64,000 bases of DNA from the NCBI RefSeq assembly GCF_032108445.1, contig NZ_CP134876.1, positions 5,704,001-5,768,000 of the forward strand. The letters run 5' to 3'. Of the stretch, positions 15,791 to 23,964 are shown piece after piece. Made by a program: the position numbers and the translations under genes. Below the pieces are notes generated by a model. It was not told the DNA's origin. It searched no databases and saw only the letters and a program-made list of their open reading frames with translations. The stretch's first letter is position 1. Each line of letters begins with the position of its first letter. The DNA is from Micromonospora halotolerans. GTDB lineage: Bacteria; Actinomycetota; Actinomycetes; Mycobacteriales; Micromonosporaceae.

Positions 15791-16825
15791 GTGCGTGCCA
15801 GCCGCCTGGTCTCCCTGCTGCTGCTCCTGCAGACACGGGGCCGGATGACCGCCCAGGAGCTCGCCGACGCCCTGGAGGTGTCGGTCCGGACCGTCTACCG
15901 CGACGTCGAGTCGCTCGGCGCCGCCGGCGTCCCGGTGTACGCCGACCGGGGCCCGGCCGGCGGCTACCGGCTGCTGGAGGGCTACCGGACCCGCCTGACG
16001 GGGCTGACCGCGCCGGAGGCCGAGGCGCTGTTCCTCGCCGGCATGCCGGGTCCGGCCGCCGACCTGGGCCTCGGGCCGGTGGTGGCGGCCGCCGAGCTGA
16101 AGGTGCTCGCCGCGCTCCCCGACGAGCTGGCCGACCGCGGCGGACGCGCCCGGCAGCGGTTCCACCTGGACGCGCCCGGCTGGTTCCGGCACCCCGAACC
16201 CACCCCGCACCTGGCCGCGCTGGCCCGGGCCGTGTGGGAGGACCGGCTGGTGGAGATGCGGTACCGGCGCTGGCGGGCGCCGCGCGAGGTGACCCGGGTG
16301 GTCGCCCCGCTGGGTGTGGTGCTCAAGGCGGGGCGGTGGTATCTGGTGGCCCGCTGCGACGAGCAACTGCGCACGTACCGCGTCGGCGCGGTCCTCGACG
16401 TGGTGATCCGCGACGAGCGGTACGAGCGGCCCGCCGACTTCGACCTGGCCGACTACTGGCGGGAGTGGACCGAACGCTACGAGCGGGACGTCTACCGGGA
16501 CCGGGCCCGGATCCGGCTGACCGTGGCCGCGCTGGAGTTCATACCGTACGTCTTCCCACCGGAGATGAGCCGCGCGGCCCGTGCGGCGGCCGGCGAGCCC
16601 GGCCCGGACGGCTGGCTGGAGACCACCGTGCCGATCGAGTCGGTGCGGCACGCCCACACCGAGCTGCTGAAGCTCGGCGCCGAGGTGGAGGTGCTGGCGC
16701 CGGCCGAGCTGCGCGAACGCCTCACCGCCACGGCGCACGCCCTGGCCCGGCTCTACCCGACGACCCCGCAGACGCCGGCGGGGGCAGCCGTGTCTCCGGC
16801 CACCCCCGCGCCCACGGCACCCTGA
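15791..16825 (+). CDS. YafY-type HTH/WYL domain regulator
   Basis: This 344-residue regulator has an N-terminal HTH_11 domain (RASRLVSLLLLLQTRGRMTA then VSVRTVYRDVESLGAAGVPV), a central WYL domain where the motif region reads LKAGRWYLVARCDEQLRTYR, and a C-terminal WCX extension. WYL domains bind nucleic acids or small effectors. It diverges from the recombinase gene. The start GTG 15791 is directly followed by the conserved RASRL sequence. Target genes are unknown. Confidence 0.9.
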   Translation: MRASRLVSLLLLLQTRGRMTAQELADALEVSVRTVYRDVESLGAAGVPVYADRGPAGGYRLLEGYRTRLTGLTAPEAEALFLAGMPGPAADLGLGPVVAAAELKVLAALPDELADRGGRARQRFHLDAPGWFRHPEPTPHLAALARAVWEDRLVEMRYRRWRAPREVTRVVAPLGVVLKAGRWYLVARCDEQLRTYRVGAVLDVVIRDERYERPADFDLADYWREWTERYERDVYRDRARIRLTVAALEFIPYVFPPEMSRAARAAAGEPGPDGWLETTVPIESVRHAHTELLKLGAEVEVLAPAELRERLTATAHALARLYPTTPQTPAGAAVSPATPAPTAP

Positions 16826-16920
16826 CGGCCTCGCGCGCCATCTTCGCTGGCGCGTCTCCGTCAGGTCGTTCGTCTGCCGGCCGGCGCCTCATCGGGCGCC
16901 CGCCTCCCGGCGGCGCCTCG

Positions 16921-17301
16921 TCAGGCGCTGATCTCGCGGGGGCCGTTGCCCGCCGCGGTGACCGCGATCCGGCGCGGCTTGGCCCGCTCGGAGATCGGGA
17001 TGCGCAGGGTCAGCACGCCGTTCTCGTAGCCGGCCTCCAGCCTGTCGGTGTCGAGGGTGTCGCCGAGGAAGAGCTGACGGGTGAAGGTGCCCATCGGCCG
17101 CTCGGCGCGGACGGTCAGCACGTTGCGCTCCACCGTGCAGTCGATGCTGTCCGGGTCGACGCCGGGCAGGTCGAAGGCGGCGTAGAAGAAGTCGCCGTCG
17201 CGGTAGGCGTCGAGGTGCATGACCGCCGGCCGGGCCGTGGTGCCGAAGAACTGCTCGGTGAGCCGGTCGATCTCGCGGAACGGGTCGGTACGCATCAACA
17301 T
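16921..17301 (-). CDS. hsp20: Hsp20/alpha-crystallin small heat-shock protein
   Basis: This 126-residue chaperone holds unfolded proteins. The alpha-crystallin domain spans about residues 25-115, with the conserved YENGVLTLRIPI (G-x-L motif) near its end and AAFDLPGVDPDSIDCTVERN near its start. The N-terminal arm is short (MLMRTDPFREIDRLTEQFFG). GAGGAGG lies 7 nt before the ATG. A HAIR element just upstream indicates control by the heat-shock repressor HspR. It converges on the WYL gene over about 95 nt of small hairpins. Confidence 0.93.
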   Translation of the reverse strand: MLMRTDPFREIDRLTEQFFGTTARPAVMHLDAYRDGDFFYAAFDLPGVDPDSIDCTVERNVLTVRAERPMGTFTRQLFLGDTLDTDRLEAGYENGVLTLRIPISERAKPRRIAVTAAGNGPREISA

Positions 17302-17339
17302 GGTCGTGCCTCCTCGGTTCTCCTGGCCGAAGGTGTCAA

Positions 17340-17360
17340 GTTGAGTCAGGGTGACTCAAG
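17340..17360 (-). promoter_or_regulatory. HAIR element (HspR operator) of hsp20
   Basis: The sequence GTTGAGT-N7-ACTCAAG differs from the HspR consensus CTTGAGT-N7-ACTCAAG by one base. It lies 39-59 bp upstream of the hsp20 start, over the expected promoter. HspR binding represses until heat titrates it through DnaK in other actinomycetes. hspR is not in the window. Confidence 0.88.
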
Positions 17361-17418
17361 TTCCCGATTCCTGTTTTAGCGCGACACGGCCACGCCGTCA
17401 ACCCGGGCCCGGAGCAGC

Positions 17419-17940
17419 TCACGGTCGCCAGTAGACGCCGTGCTCGCGGGTGAGCAGCAGGTCGTCGATCAGGTAGCGGCGCAGGCTCACGTGGTCGGCC
17501 TCGCCGCCCTCGCACCACCGGCGCAGCGCATCGTCCACGGCCCGTTCCGGATAGCGCACGCCCGGCTCGAAGGAGCGCTCGGTGATGTGCTCCAGCAGCA
17601 CCCGGCGGCGACTCCGCTGGGCGGGCAGCCGGGTCAGCGTGCCGTCCCGAAGGAAGGTGCGCAGGGTCGTCTCGCGGGGGGTCGCGGCCGGCGCCGGGGC
17701 GGGCGGGCCGCCTACGCGGGCGAAGTCCCGCAGCCGCTGGCCGTCGACCCGCAGCCCGGCCCCGTCGTCGGTCAGGACGCCGACGTCGGTGAGCCGGCGG
17801 ACCGCGGTGGCGGCGTCCCGGGCGGACAGCCCGGTCCGGGACACGACGGCGGGGATGTCGGCGGCGCCGAGCACGATCGCGGCGAAGACGGCGCGGCGGC
17901 GCTCGTCGGCGAGCGCCCCCGCGAGGGCCTGTGCACTCAT
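17419..17940 (-). CDS. HTH plus DUF2087 transcriptional regulator
   Basis: This 173-residue protein has an N-terminal winged-HTH resembling ArsR-like domains (ALAGALADERRRAVFAAIVL, VVSRTGLSARDAATAVRRLT). The C-terminal DUF2087 domain of about 75 residues includes RTFLRDGTLTRLPAQRSRRR, RYPERAVDDALRRW and DHVSLRRYLIDDLLLTREHG. DUF2087 is thought to be nucleic-acid related, but its role is unproven. ATG 17940 is the family-like start; an upstream in-frame GTG would add a basic tail. It stands alone between hsp20 and the isochorismatase. Confidence 0.82.
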   Translation of the reverse strand: MSAQALAGALADERRRAVFAAIVLGAADIPAVVSRTGLSARDAATAVRRLTDVGVLTDDGAGLRVDGQRLRDFARVGGPPAPAPAATPRETTLRTFLRDGTLTRLPAQRSRRRVLLEHITERSFEPGVRYPERAVDDALRRWCEGGEADHVSLRRYLIDDLLLTREHGVYWRP

Positions 17941-18042
17941 GACGGGCAGCCTGCCAGCGCCCGCCCCCGAGCGGCCACGGGTTTTCCGCCGGTCCACCGG
18001 TATCCGCCGGGCCGCGGCCAGCTGCCGGCGCGGCGGCCCGGA

Positions 18043-18606
18043 TCAGGCGTGGACCGGCGCGAACTCGACGTCGGCGGTGTCGATCGTGCCCGCGGTGCGG
18101 CCGGGCGCGGAGTGGAAGCCCCAGTAGAGGTTGGTGTGGGCGATGACCTGCTCCGGCGGCGGGGCGCCGTAGGCGGAGAGGTCCTCGGTGGTGTGGGCGT
18201 CGGCGACCAGCGTCGCGTCGTAGCCACGGGTGATCGCGCCGTGCAGCGTGGACCGGATGCACGCGTCGGTCTGCGCGCCGGTCACGACCAGCCGGCCGAC
18301 GCCGCGCGTGGCGAGGACCGACTCCAGGTCGGTCTCCTCGAAGGAGTCGCCCCAGGCTTTGTGCACCAGCGCCTCGCTGTCGCGGCGCACCAGCTCGGGC
18401 ACGTACTGCCACTGCTCGCTGCCGGTGGGCAGGTCCTCGCTGCGGTGCTGCACCCAGACCACCTCGACCCCGGCGGCGCGGGCCCGGTCGACGAGGGTGG
18501 CGATGTTGCCGACCACCCGGTCCCGGTCGTGGGCGTGCTGCACGACGCCGTTCTGCACGTCGATGACGAGCAGAGCGGTGTGCGGTCGGTCGACGAGCGT
18601 GCTCAT
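18043..18606 (-). CDS. Isochorismatase-family cysteine hydrolase
   Basis: This 187-residue alpha/beta hydrolase of the isochorismatase superfamily has the catalytic triad: Asp in LLVIDVQNGV, Lys in LVHKAWGDSF and Cys in VTGAQTDACIRST. A cis-peptide GAQTD turn precedes the cysteine as usual. Relatives include nicotinamidase, ureidoacrylate hydrolase and N-carbamoylsarcosine amidase; this sequence does not settle the substrate. It is monocistronic, with about 65 nt to the MarR gene on the same strand. Confidence 0.88.
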   Translation of the reverse strand: MSTLVDRPHTALLVIDVQNGVVQHAHDRDRVVGNIATLVDRARAAGVEVVWVQHRSEDLPTGSEQWQYVPELVRRDSEALVHKAWGDSFEETDLESVLATRGVGRLVVTGAQTDACIRSTLHGAITRGYDATLVADAHTTEDLSAYGAPPPEQVIAHTNLYWGFHSAPGRTAGTIDTADVEFAPVHA

Positions 18607-18673
18607 GGCGCCTCCCGGACGGGTGTCGGCTGGTGCTGACCAACCTAGCCCCGACCACCGACACTCCGGCCGG

Positions 18674-19177
18674 TCAGATCCGGCCGGGCGGCGGCTCGGC
18701 CGCCAGGGTGACCCGGCGGAGCAGGCCGGACAGGGTCCGCCGCTCGTCCGGGGTCAGCACACCGAAGACCCGGATCTCCTCGTCACCGACCACCCCGATG
18801 GCCCGCCGCCAGGCGGCCCGGCCGGCGTCGGTGAGCTCCACGTCGATTCGGCGGCGATCCACCTCGGACGGGATCCGTCGGACGAAGCCCCGGCGGACCA
18901 GTGCGTCCACCCGCGCGGTGATCGAGGCGGGCGCCATCCGCAGGTCGCCGGCGATCTCCGAGGGCGCCGCCCGGCCGCCCCGGCCGGCGAGGGCGTGCAG
19001 GGTGCCGTACTCCTTCTCCTGGAGGTCCAGCTCGGCCAGCGCCCGGTCCTTCACCTCGCGCAGGTGCCGGCTGAGCAGCAGCATCCGGATGACCGCCCCC
19101 TCCACGTCGGGGTCCAGGTCGGGCACCACGGGCAGCCAGCGTTCGATGTGCTGCTCGACGGGATCGCGGTCGGTCAC
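18674..19177 (-). CDS. MarR family transcriptional regulator
   Basis: This 167-residue MarR protein has the helical dimer arms at both ends and the winged HTH in the centre (KEYGTLHALAGRGGRAAPSE, RMAPASITARVDALVRRGFV, with the wing RIPSEVDRRRIDVELTDAG). GTG 19177 is the start that leaves a 69-bp divergent promoter before the MFS gene. It probably represses that exporter and is relieved by a drug-like ligand; three operator-like repeats lie between the genes. Confidence 0.88.
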   Translation of the reverse strand: MTDRDPVEQHIERWLPVVPDLDPDVEGAVIRMLLLSRHLREVKDRALAELDLQEKEYGTLHALAGRGGRAAPSEIAGDLRMAPASITARVDALVRRGFVRRIPSEVDRRRIDVELTDAGRAAWRRAIGVVGDEEIRVFGVLTPDERRTLSGLLRRVTLAAEPPPGRI

Positions 19178-19198
19178 AGGAGCAACGGTACGCCGACG

Positions 19199-19243
19199 AC
19201 GAAATATTCGCTGTCGAAATATTCGGCGTCGAAGTACTCTGCT
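19199..19243. promoter_or_regulatory. Three 15-bp operator repeats between MarR and MFS genes
   Basis: Three adjacent copies of a 15-bp unit occupy the intergenic region: CGAAATATTCGCTG (19199-19213), TCGAAATATTCGGCG (19214-19228) and a diverged TCGAAGTACTCTGCT (19229-19243). Each contains an AATATT- or AGTACT-centred dyad. The array stops 3 bp before the MFS start codon, so a bound MarR would cover the promoter. Confidence 0.75.
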
Positions 19244-19246
19244 CGA

Positions 19247-20482
19247 ATGACGCATCCCCTCCGGCTCCGGGCCTTCCGCCTGCTGTTCCTCGGCCGCACG
19301 GTCTCGGCGGTCGGCGACGCCGTGGTCCCCACCGCGCTGGCCCTGGCCGTGCTCCGGGCCACCGGCTCGACCGCCGCCCTCGCCGTGGTGCTCGGCTGCG
19401 CGATGGTGCCCCGGCTGCTGCTGCTCCCCCTCGGCGGCGTGGTCGCCGACCGCTTCGACGCCCGCCGCGTCGCCCTCGGCACCGACCTGGTGCGCTGCGT
19501 GGCCCAACTGGTCGTCGGCATCGAACTGCTCGGCGGCGTCCCCACCCTGGCCCACCTCGCGGTCGCCTCCGCCGTCGGCGGCGCGGCCTCGGCGTTCGCC
19601 ATACCGACCTCGTCCCCGCTGGTCGCCGGCACCGTCGACGCCGGCGGCCGGCAGCGGGCCAACGCACTGATGGGCGCCACCGGCAACGCCAGCCGGCTGG
19701 CCGGCCCCGCCCTGGCCGGGCTGCTGGTCTGGACCGTCGGACCGGGGTGGGCGTTCGTGCTGGACGGCGCCTCGTTCGCGGTCAGCGCCGCGCTGCTGGC
19801 CGTCATCCGGGTGCGGCACGTGCCCGTCCCGCACCGGTCGCTCCGCGCCGACCTGGTGTTCGGTTGGCGCGAGGTCCGCGCCCGCGACTGGTACTGGAGC
19901 AGCCTGATCGCCCACGGCGTCTGGAACGGCGCCGCCGCGGTGCTGCTCACCCTCGGCCCGGTCGTCGCCGTGGACCGCCTCGGCGGCGAAGGCGTCTGGG
20001 TGCTGCTCCAGCAGGCCGGCGCCGTGGGCCTGCTGGCCGGGTCGCTGCTCGCCGCCCGGGCCCGCCCCCGCCGGCCGGTGCTGCTCGGCAACCTGGCCCT
20101 CGCCGCGTACGCGGCGCCGTTGCTGCTGCTCGCCGTCGCCGCGCCCGCCCCGGCGACCGTGACCGCCTACTGCCTCGCGCTGGTCGCCCTCGGCTTCCTC
20201 AACCCGGTCTGGGAGACCGTCGTGCAGGGCCAGTTCCCGCCCGAGGTGCTCGCCCGCGTCACCTCGTACGACTGGCTCATGTCGCTGGGCGCCATGCCGC
20301 TCGGGTACGCCCTCGCCCCGCTCGCCGCCGGGGCCTGGGGCGCCCCCGTCCCGCTCGCCGTGGCCGGGGTGCTGGTCCTGGTCGCCTGCGTCGGGACGGC
20401 CGCCGTCCCCGGCGTACGCCGGCTGGGCTGGCCGGCCCCGACCCCGCCGGCCGCCGCGGAGCCCGCACCGGTGGGGCGCTGA
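19247..20482 (+). CDS. MFS transporter, putative drug exporter
   Basis: This 411-residue transporter has about twelve transmembrane helices. Motif A between helices 2 and 3 reads GGVVADRFDARRV, typical of drug:H+ antiporters of the enterobactin/macrolide-efflux (MFS_3-like) branch; LMGATGNASRLAGPALAGLL follows in helix 5. ATG 19247 begins right after the operator repeats with no Shine-Dalgarno sequence, so the message may be leaderless. Control by the divergent MarR is likely. The exported compound is unknown. Confidence 0.88.
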   Translation: MTHPLRLRAFRLLFLGRTVSAVGDAVVPTALALAVLRATGSTAALAVVLGCAMVPRLLLLPLGGVVADRFDARRVALGTDLVRCVAQLVVGIELLGGVPTLAHLAVASAVGGAASAFAIPTSSPLVAGTVDAGGRQRANALMGATGNASRLAGPALAGLLVWTVGPGWAFVLDGASFAVSAALLAVIRVRHVPVPHRSLRADLVFGWREVRARDWYWSSLIAHGVWNGAAAVLLTLGPVVAVDRLGGEGVWVLLQQAGAVGLLAGSLLAARARPRRPVLLGNLALAAYAAPLLLLAVAAPAPATVTAYCLALVALGFLNPVWETVVQGQFPPEVLARVTSYDWLMSLGAMPLGYALAPLAAGAWGAPVPLAVAGVLVLVACVGTAAVPGVRRLGWPAPTPPAAAEPAPVGR

Positions 20483-20492
20483 GGCGGGTGGG

Positions 20493-20888
20493 TCAGAGCC
20501 GGTGCCCCGTGGTGGTGTCCACGTGCCCGGGCACCTCGTCGTGCCGCTCCCCCACGCTGGACGTGCCGGACGGCTCGAACATCAGGATCGACGCGCCGTC
20601 CGGCGCGGACGGCCGGTGCTCCACCCCGCGCGGCACCACGAACACCGCGCCGCGCGGCAGCACCACCTCGCGTTCCGCGCCGTCCGCCCCGTCGCGCAGG
20701 GCGATGCGCAGCTCGCCGTCGAGGACCAGGAAGAACTCGTCGGTGTGGTCGTGGGCGTGCCAGACGTGCTCGCCGGCCACCTTGGCGATCCGGACGTCGT
20801 AATCGTTGACGGTGGTGACGATGCGGGGACTCCACAGCTGGTCGAAGCGCGCCAGGGCGGCGGCCAGCTCGATCGGCTCAGGGCTCAT
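20493..20888 (-). CDS. Cupin domain protein
   Basis: This 131-residue single-domain cupin has motif 1 as HAHDHTDEFFLVLDGEL (two His and one Glu metal ligands) and motif 2 as PRGVEHRPSA with the final His. It should bind a divalent metal in a beta-barrel. The enzymatic role, if any, is unknown; related mannose-6-phosphate-isomerase-like cupins are widespread. It converges on the MFS gene with only 10 nt between stops. Confidence 0.8.
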   Translation of the reverse strand: MSPEPIELAAALARFDQLWSPRIVTTVNDYDVRIAKVAGEHVWHAHDHTDEFFLVLDGELRIALRDGADGAEREVVLPRGAVFVVPRGVEHRPSAPDGASILMFEPSGTSSVGERHDEVPGHVDTTTGHRL

Positions 20889-20915
20889 CGGCCCATCCTC
20901 GCGCAGCGCCGGCGC

Positions 20916-21401
20916 TCACAGGGGACGGTGCATGACGTGCAGCCCCACCCGCCCGAGCGTGGGGTGCGCGAAGGACTCCGGCACGGTGCCGACCACCGTG
21001 AAGCCGAGCCGCCGGTACAGCGCGACGGCCGCCGTGTTGGTCTCGACCACCGCGTTGAACTGCATCGCGGCGAAGCCCTCCCGCCGGGCCCAGTCCAGGG
21101 CGTGCTCGCACAGCGCCCGGCCGACGCCGCGGCCCCGGGCGGCGGCGGCCACCATGAAGCTGGCGGTGGCCACGTGCGCGCCCGGCCCGGGCCGGTTGGC
21201 GCCCATCTTGGTGGTGCCGAGCACCGTGCCGTCCTCCTCGGCGACCACCGTGCGGCCCGGCGGTCGTTCCACCCACACCTCGTGGGCCACCTCGGCCGGC
21301 CACGTCGGGTCGTACGGGAAGGTCTCCTGGGCGGCGATGACGTCCTCGACGATCGGCCAGACCTGGTCCCAGTCGGTCTCGGCGTACTCCCGGATGCGCA
21401 T
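20916..21401 (-). CDS. GNAT family N-acetyltransferase
   Basis: This 161-residue acetyltransferase has the acetyl-CoA motif MVAAAARGRGVGRALCEHAL and the following NAVVETNTAAVALYRRLGFT (beta5 and alpha4). The spacing and EYAETDWDQVWPIVEDVI N-terminus resemble RimI-like/PA4866-type enzymes, including phosphinothricin acetyltransferase relatives. The start is uncertain: ATG 21401 or GTG 21410. It lies 27 nt upstream of the cupin on the same strand, so they may be co-transcribed. Confidence 0.85.
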   Translation of the reverse strand: MRIREYAETDWDQVWPIVEDVIAAQETFPYDPTWPAEVAHEVWVERPPGRTVVAEEDGTVLGTTKMGANRPGPGAHVATASFMVAAAARGRGVGRALCEHALDWARREGFAAMQFNAVVETNTAAVALYRRLGFTVVGTVPESFAHPTLGRVGLHVMHRPL

Positions 21402-21498
21402 GCCGGGCACGGTAGCCGGGCGGTGGGCGGCCGGATACCGATTTGCGTCCGGCGGCGCGGGGCAGCGCGAGGTGGCCGGGCGGGACCATCATGGACGG

Positions 21499-23046
21499 GT
21501 GGCCGAACCCGTCACCGACCTCGACCGCCCCGACACCGGGGCGTCCGCCGCGCCGACCACCCCGCCACCCGGGCCGCGCACCGCCGCGCCCTGGTTGGTC
21601 GGCGGGGCCGTCACCGCCGTGCTGCTGCTGCTCGCCGGGCGCTACGGCAACCACCGCGACGAGCTCTACTTCCTGCTCTGCGGCCGGCACCTCGACTGGG
21701 GCTACGTCGACCAGGGCCCGCTCGTGCCCGCCCTCGCGCGGCTGGCCGACACCCTCGCGCCCGGCAACCTGGTGCTCCTGCGCACCCCGTCGGCGCTGAT
21801 CGCCGGCGCGGCTGTGGTGCTGGTCGCGGCGATCGCCCGGGAGTTCGGCGCGGGCCGCGGCACCCAGCTGGCCGCCGCCGTGCTCGCCGCCGCGGCCGGG
21901 GTGGTGCTGGCCCCCGGTCACCTGCTCAGCACGACCACGGTCGACCTGCTGGTCTGGCTGGTCGCCGCCTGGTGCGCGGTGCGGATGCTGCGCACCGGCG
22001 ACAGCCGCTGGGCGCTCGGCATCGGCCTGGTGCTCGGCGCGGGCACGCTCAACAAGCTGCTGCCCGGGCTGCTCGCCGTCGGACTGCTGGCCGGGGTGCT
22101 CATCGCCGGGCCGCGCCGGCTGCTGCGCGACCGGTGGGTGCTGGCCGGCGCCGGCGCCGCCGCCCTGCTCGCCGTGCCCTACCTCGCCTGGCAGGCCACG
22201 CACGGCTTCCCCCAGCTCTCGGTGGCCTCGTCGATCGCCGGTGGCGACAGCTCCTACAGCGGCCGGCTCGACGCGATCGTGCTCCAGCTGCTCATCATCA
22301 GCCCGTTCGCCACCCCGGTGTGGATCGCCGGGCTCGTGGCGCTGCTGCGCCGGCCCGGCTGGGCGGCGTACCGGGCGCTCGGCTGCGCCTGGCTCGTGGT
22401 GTTCGCGATCGTCGTGCTGGCCGGCGGCAAGGGCTACTACGACGCCCCGCTGCTTTTGGTGCTCACGGCGGCCGGCGCGGTGGTCACCGCCGACTGGGCC
22501 CGGCGCGGCGTGGCCCGGGCCCGGCAGGCGCTGCTCGCCACGGCCGCCGCCCTGATGGTCGCCAGCAGCGCGATCCTGCTGCTTCCCACCCTGCCCGCCG
22601 ACCGCCTGCCCGGCTTCGTGGTCGAGGTCAACTACGACGCGGGCGAGACCATCGGCTGGCCGGCGTTCGCCGACTCGGTCGCCGCCGTGCACCGGGCCCT
22701 GCCGCCCGAGGAGCGCGACCGGGCGATCGTGCTCACCGGCAACTATGGCGAGGCCGGCGCGCTGGCTCGCTACGGCCCGGCCCGCGGCCTGCCCCGGGCC
22801 TACTCCGGGCACAACAGCATGGCCGGGTTCGGCCGGCCGGCCGACGACGCCGACGTGGTGATCGTCGTCGGCTGGGAGCGACCCGACCCGCTGCGCGCCT
22901 GGTTCACGGAGGTCACCGAGGCCGGCCGGGTCGACCAGCGCGTCGACGTGGACAACGACGAGAACGGCGGGCCGATCTTCGTCTGCCGCGGCCTGCGCCG
23001 CCCCTGGTCGCAGATCTGGGACAGTGAGGTGAGCCACGCCTCCTGA
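21499..23046 (+). CDS. GT39/ArnT-like polyprenyl-sugar glycosyltransferase
   Basis: This 515-residue polytopic membrane protein of the PMT/ArnT superfamily has the diagnostic first-loop sequence GNHRDELYFLLCGRHLDWGY followed by VDQGPLVPALARL, where the acidic pair is the presumed catalytic/metal site. Ten or more hydrophobic segments follow, then a soluble C-terminal domain of about 140 residues (from LPGFVVEVNYDAGE). It probably transfers a sugar from a polyprenyl-phosphate donor to a lipid or protein on the outer face. GTG 21499 starts it; the N-terminus is Pro-rich and cytoplasmic. Confidence 0.85.
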   Translation: MAEPVTDLDRPDTGASAAPTTPPPGPRTAAPWLVGGAVTAVLLLLAGRYGNHRDELYFLLCGRHLDWGYVDQGPLVPALARLADTLAPGNLVLLRTPSALIAGAAVVLVAAIAREFGAGRGTQLAAAVLAAAAGVVLAPGHLLSTTTVDLLVWLVAAWCAVRMLRTGDSRWALGIGLVLGAGTLNKLLPGLLAVGLLAGVLIAGPRRLLRDRWVLAGAGAAALLAVPYLAWQATHGFPQLSVASSIAGGDSSYSGRLDAIVLQLLIISPFATPVWIAGLVALLRRPGWAAYRALGCAWLVVFAIVVLAGGKGYYDAPLLLVLTAAGAVVTADWARRGVARARQALLATAAALMVASSAILLLPTLPADRLPGFVVEVNYDAGETIGWPAFADSVAAVHRALPPEERDRAIVLTGNYGEAGALARYGPARGLPRAYSGHNSMAGFGRPADDADVVIVVGWERPDPLRAWFTEVTEAGRVDQRVDVDNDENGGPIFVCRGLRRPWSQIWDSEVSHAS

Positions 23047-23100
23047 GCGGCGGGCGCACGGCCGCCGGGCGACCGGTGGGACCGGGCCATACTTGTCGCC

Positions 23101-23919
23101 ATGCTCTGGGGTGTCAGCGGACCGCTCTTCCTTCTCGACTACCTGGGTGCGGTCGCCGTGGCCGTCGCCGTCGCGCTGGCGGCGCGGGAGCTGACCGGCC
23201 GGCAGGCCCGGGGGGACCTCCCGGACGCGGTCGAGCTGGCCTACCTCACCGACCGCGCCCTGCTGGCCTGTCAGGTGGGCGTGGCCGCGCTGCACCGCGC
23301 CGGCGTCGTACGCCTCGGCGAACTGGCCACCCTGTCCGTGGACGGCCCGCCGCCGCCCCGGTCGCCCGCGCTGGTCCGCGCCCTGCACGCCGCGCTGCGC
23401 CGGCCGCAGACCTGGGCCGCGGTGCTCGCCGACCCCGGTGTCGGCCGGGCGCTGCGCCGGCTGGTCGGCCGGCTCGTCCGGGACGGCTGGCTGCTCACCC
23501 CGGCGCAGCGGCGACGCATCGCGCTGGGCACCCTGCCGCTGTTCGCGGTCGCCGCGGTCGGGGTGACCCGGCTGGTGGAGAGCGCCGTCGAGGGACGGGA
23601 CGCCGGTGGCCCGGCCTCCGTGGTGGGCCTGCTGCTGTGCTGCCTGGCCACCGCGCTGGGCGGCTGGTGGCTGTGCGAGGTGCCGGAGACCGGCGCGGCC
23701 GCCCGCCGGCTGCTGCGCCGACAGCGCCGGGAGCACGCCGAGCTGGATCCGCAGCGGCGGCCGACCTGGCGGGAGCGGGGCGCCGACCAGCTGCTGATCG
23801 CGATGGCGCTGTTCGGGCCGCGCCCGCTGCTCGCCGTCGACCCGGGTTTCGCCGTGCAGGTCGGCGTCGACCCGGAACGCAACCGCCCCGCCCCGGAGCC
23901 GAAACCCGCCCGCCGCTGA
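23101..23919 (+). CDS. TIGR04222-type membrane protein
   Basis: This 272-residue protein of unknown function matches the TIGR04222 group by its short N-terminal hydrophobic segment (FLLDYLGAVAVAVAVALAAR), the AYLTDRALLACQVGVAALHR and RVVRLGEL-type regions, and two central transmembrane helices (about 137-195). Some family members end in a low-complexity cysteine or glycine tail; this one ends Pro-rich. It follows the GT39-like gene by 54 nt and could share its transcript. Confidence 0.75.
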   Translation: MLWGVSGPLFLLDYLGAVAVAVAVALAARELTGRQARGDLPDAVELAYLTDRALLACQVGVAALHRAGVVRLGELATLSVDGPPPPRSPALVRALHAALRRPQTWAAVLADPGVGRALRRLVGRLVRDGWLLTPAQRRRIALGTLPLFAVAAVGVTRLVESAVEGRDAGGPASVVGLLLCCLATALGGWWLCEVPETGAAARRLLRRQRREHAELDPQRRPTWRERGADQLLIAMALFGPRPLLAVDPGFAVQVGVDPERNRPAPEPKPARR

Positions 23920-23925
23920 CCGGGC

Positions 23926-23959
23926 GGGGCCGGCGCCTCCCCTGCCCGGCGCCGGCCCC
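23926..23959. terminator. Bidirectional hairpin terminator
   Basis: A perfect 12-bp stem (23926-23937 with 23948-23959) around a 10-nt loop separates the convergent TIGR04222 and VWA genes. Confidence 0.75.
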
Positions 23960-23964
23960 ACCGC

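Noticed and set aside
15651..15836. N-terminal extension of the recombinase to 15836
   Set aside because: The extra residues are low complexity and would overlap the divergent WYL gene start.
16826..16920. Possible terminator hairpins between the WYL and hsp20 genes
   Set aside because: Only short GGCGCC-type repeats that pair weakly in several ways; no single clear stem.
20878..23961. Very long minus-strand open frame (over 1000 codons) antisense to the GT39-like gene
   Set aside because: It is Gly/Arg/Gln-rich low-complexity translation with no motif, typical of GC-rich shadow frames.
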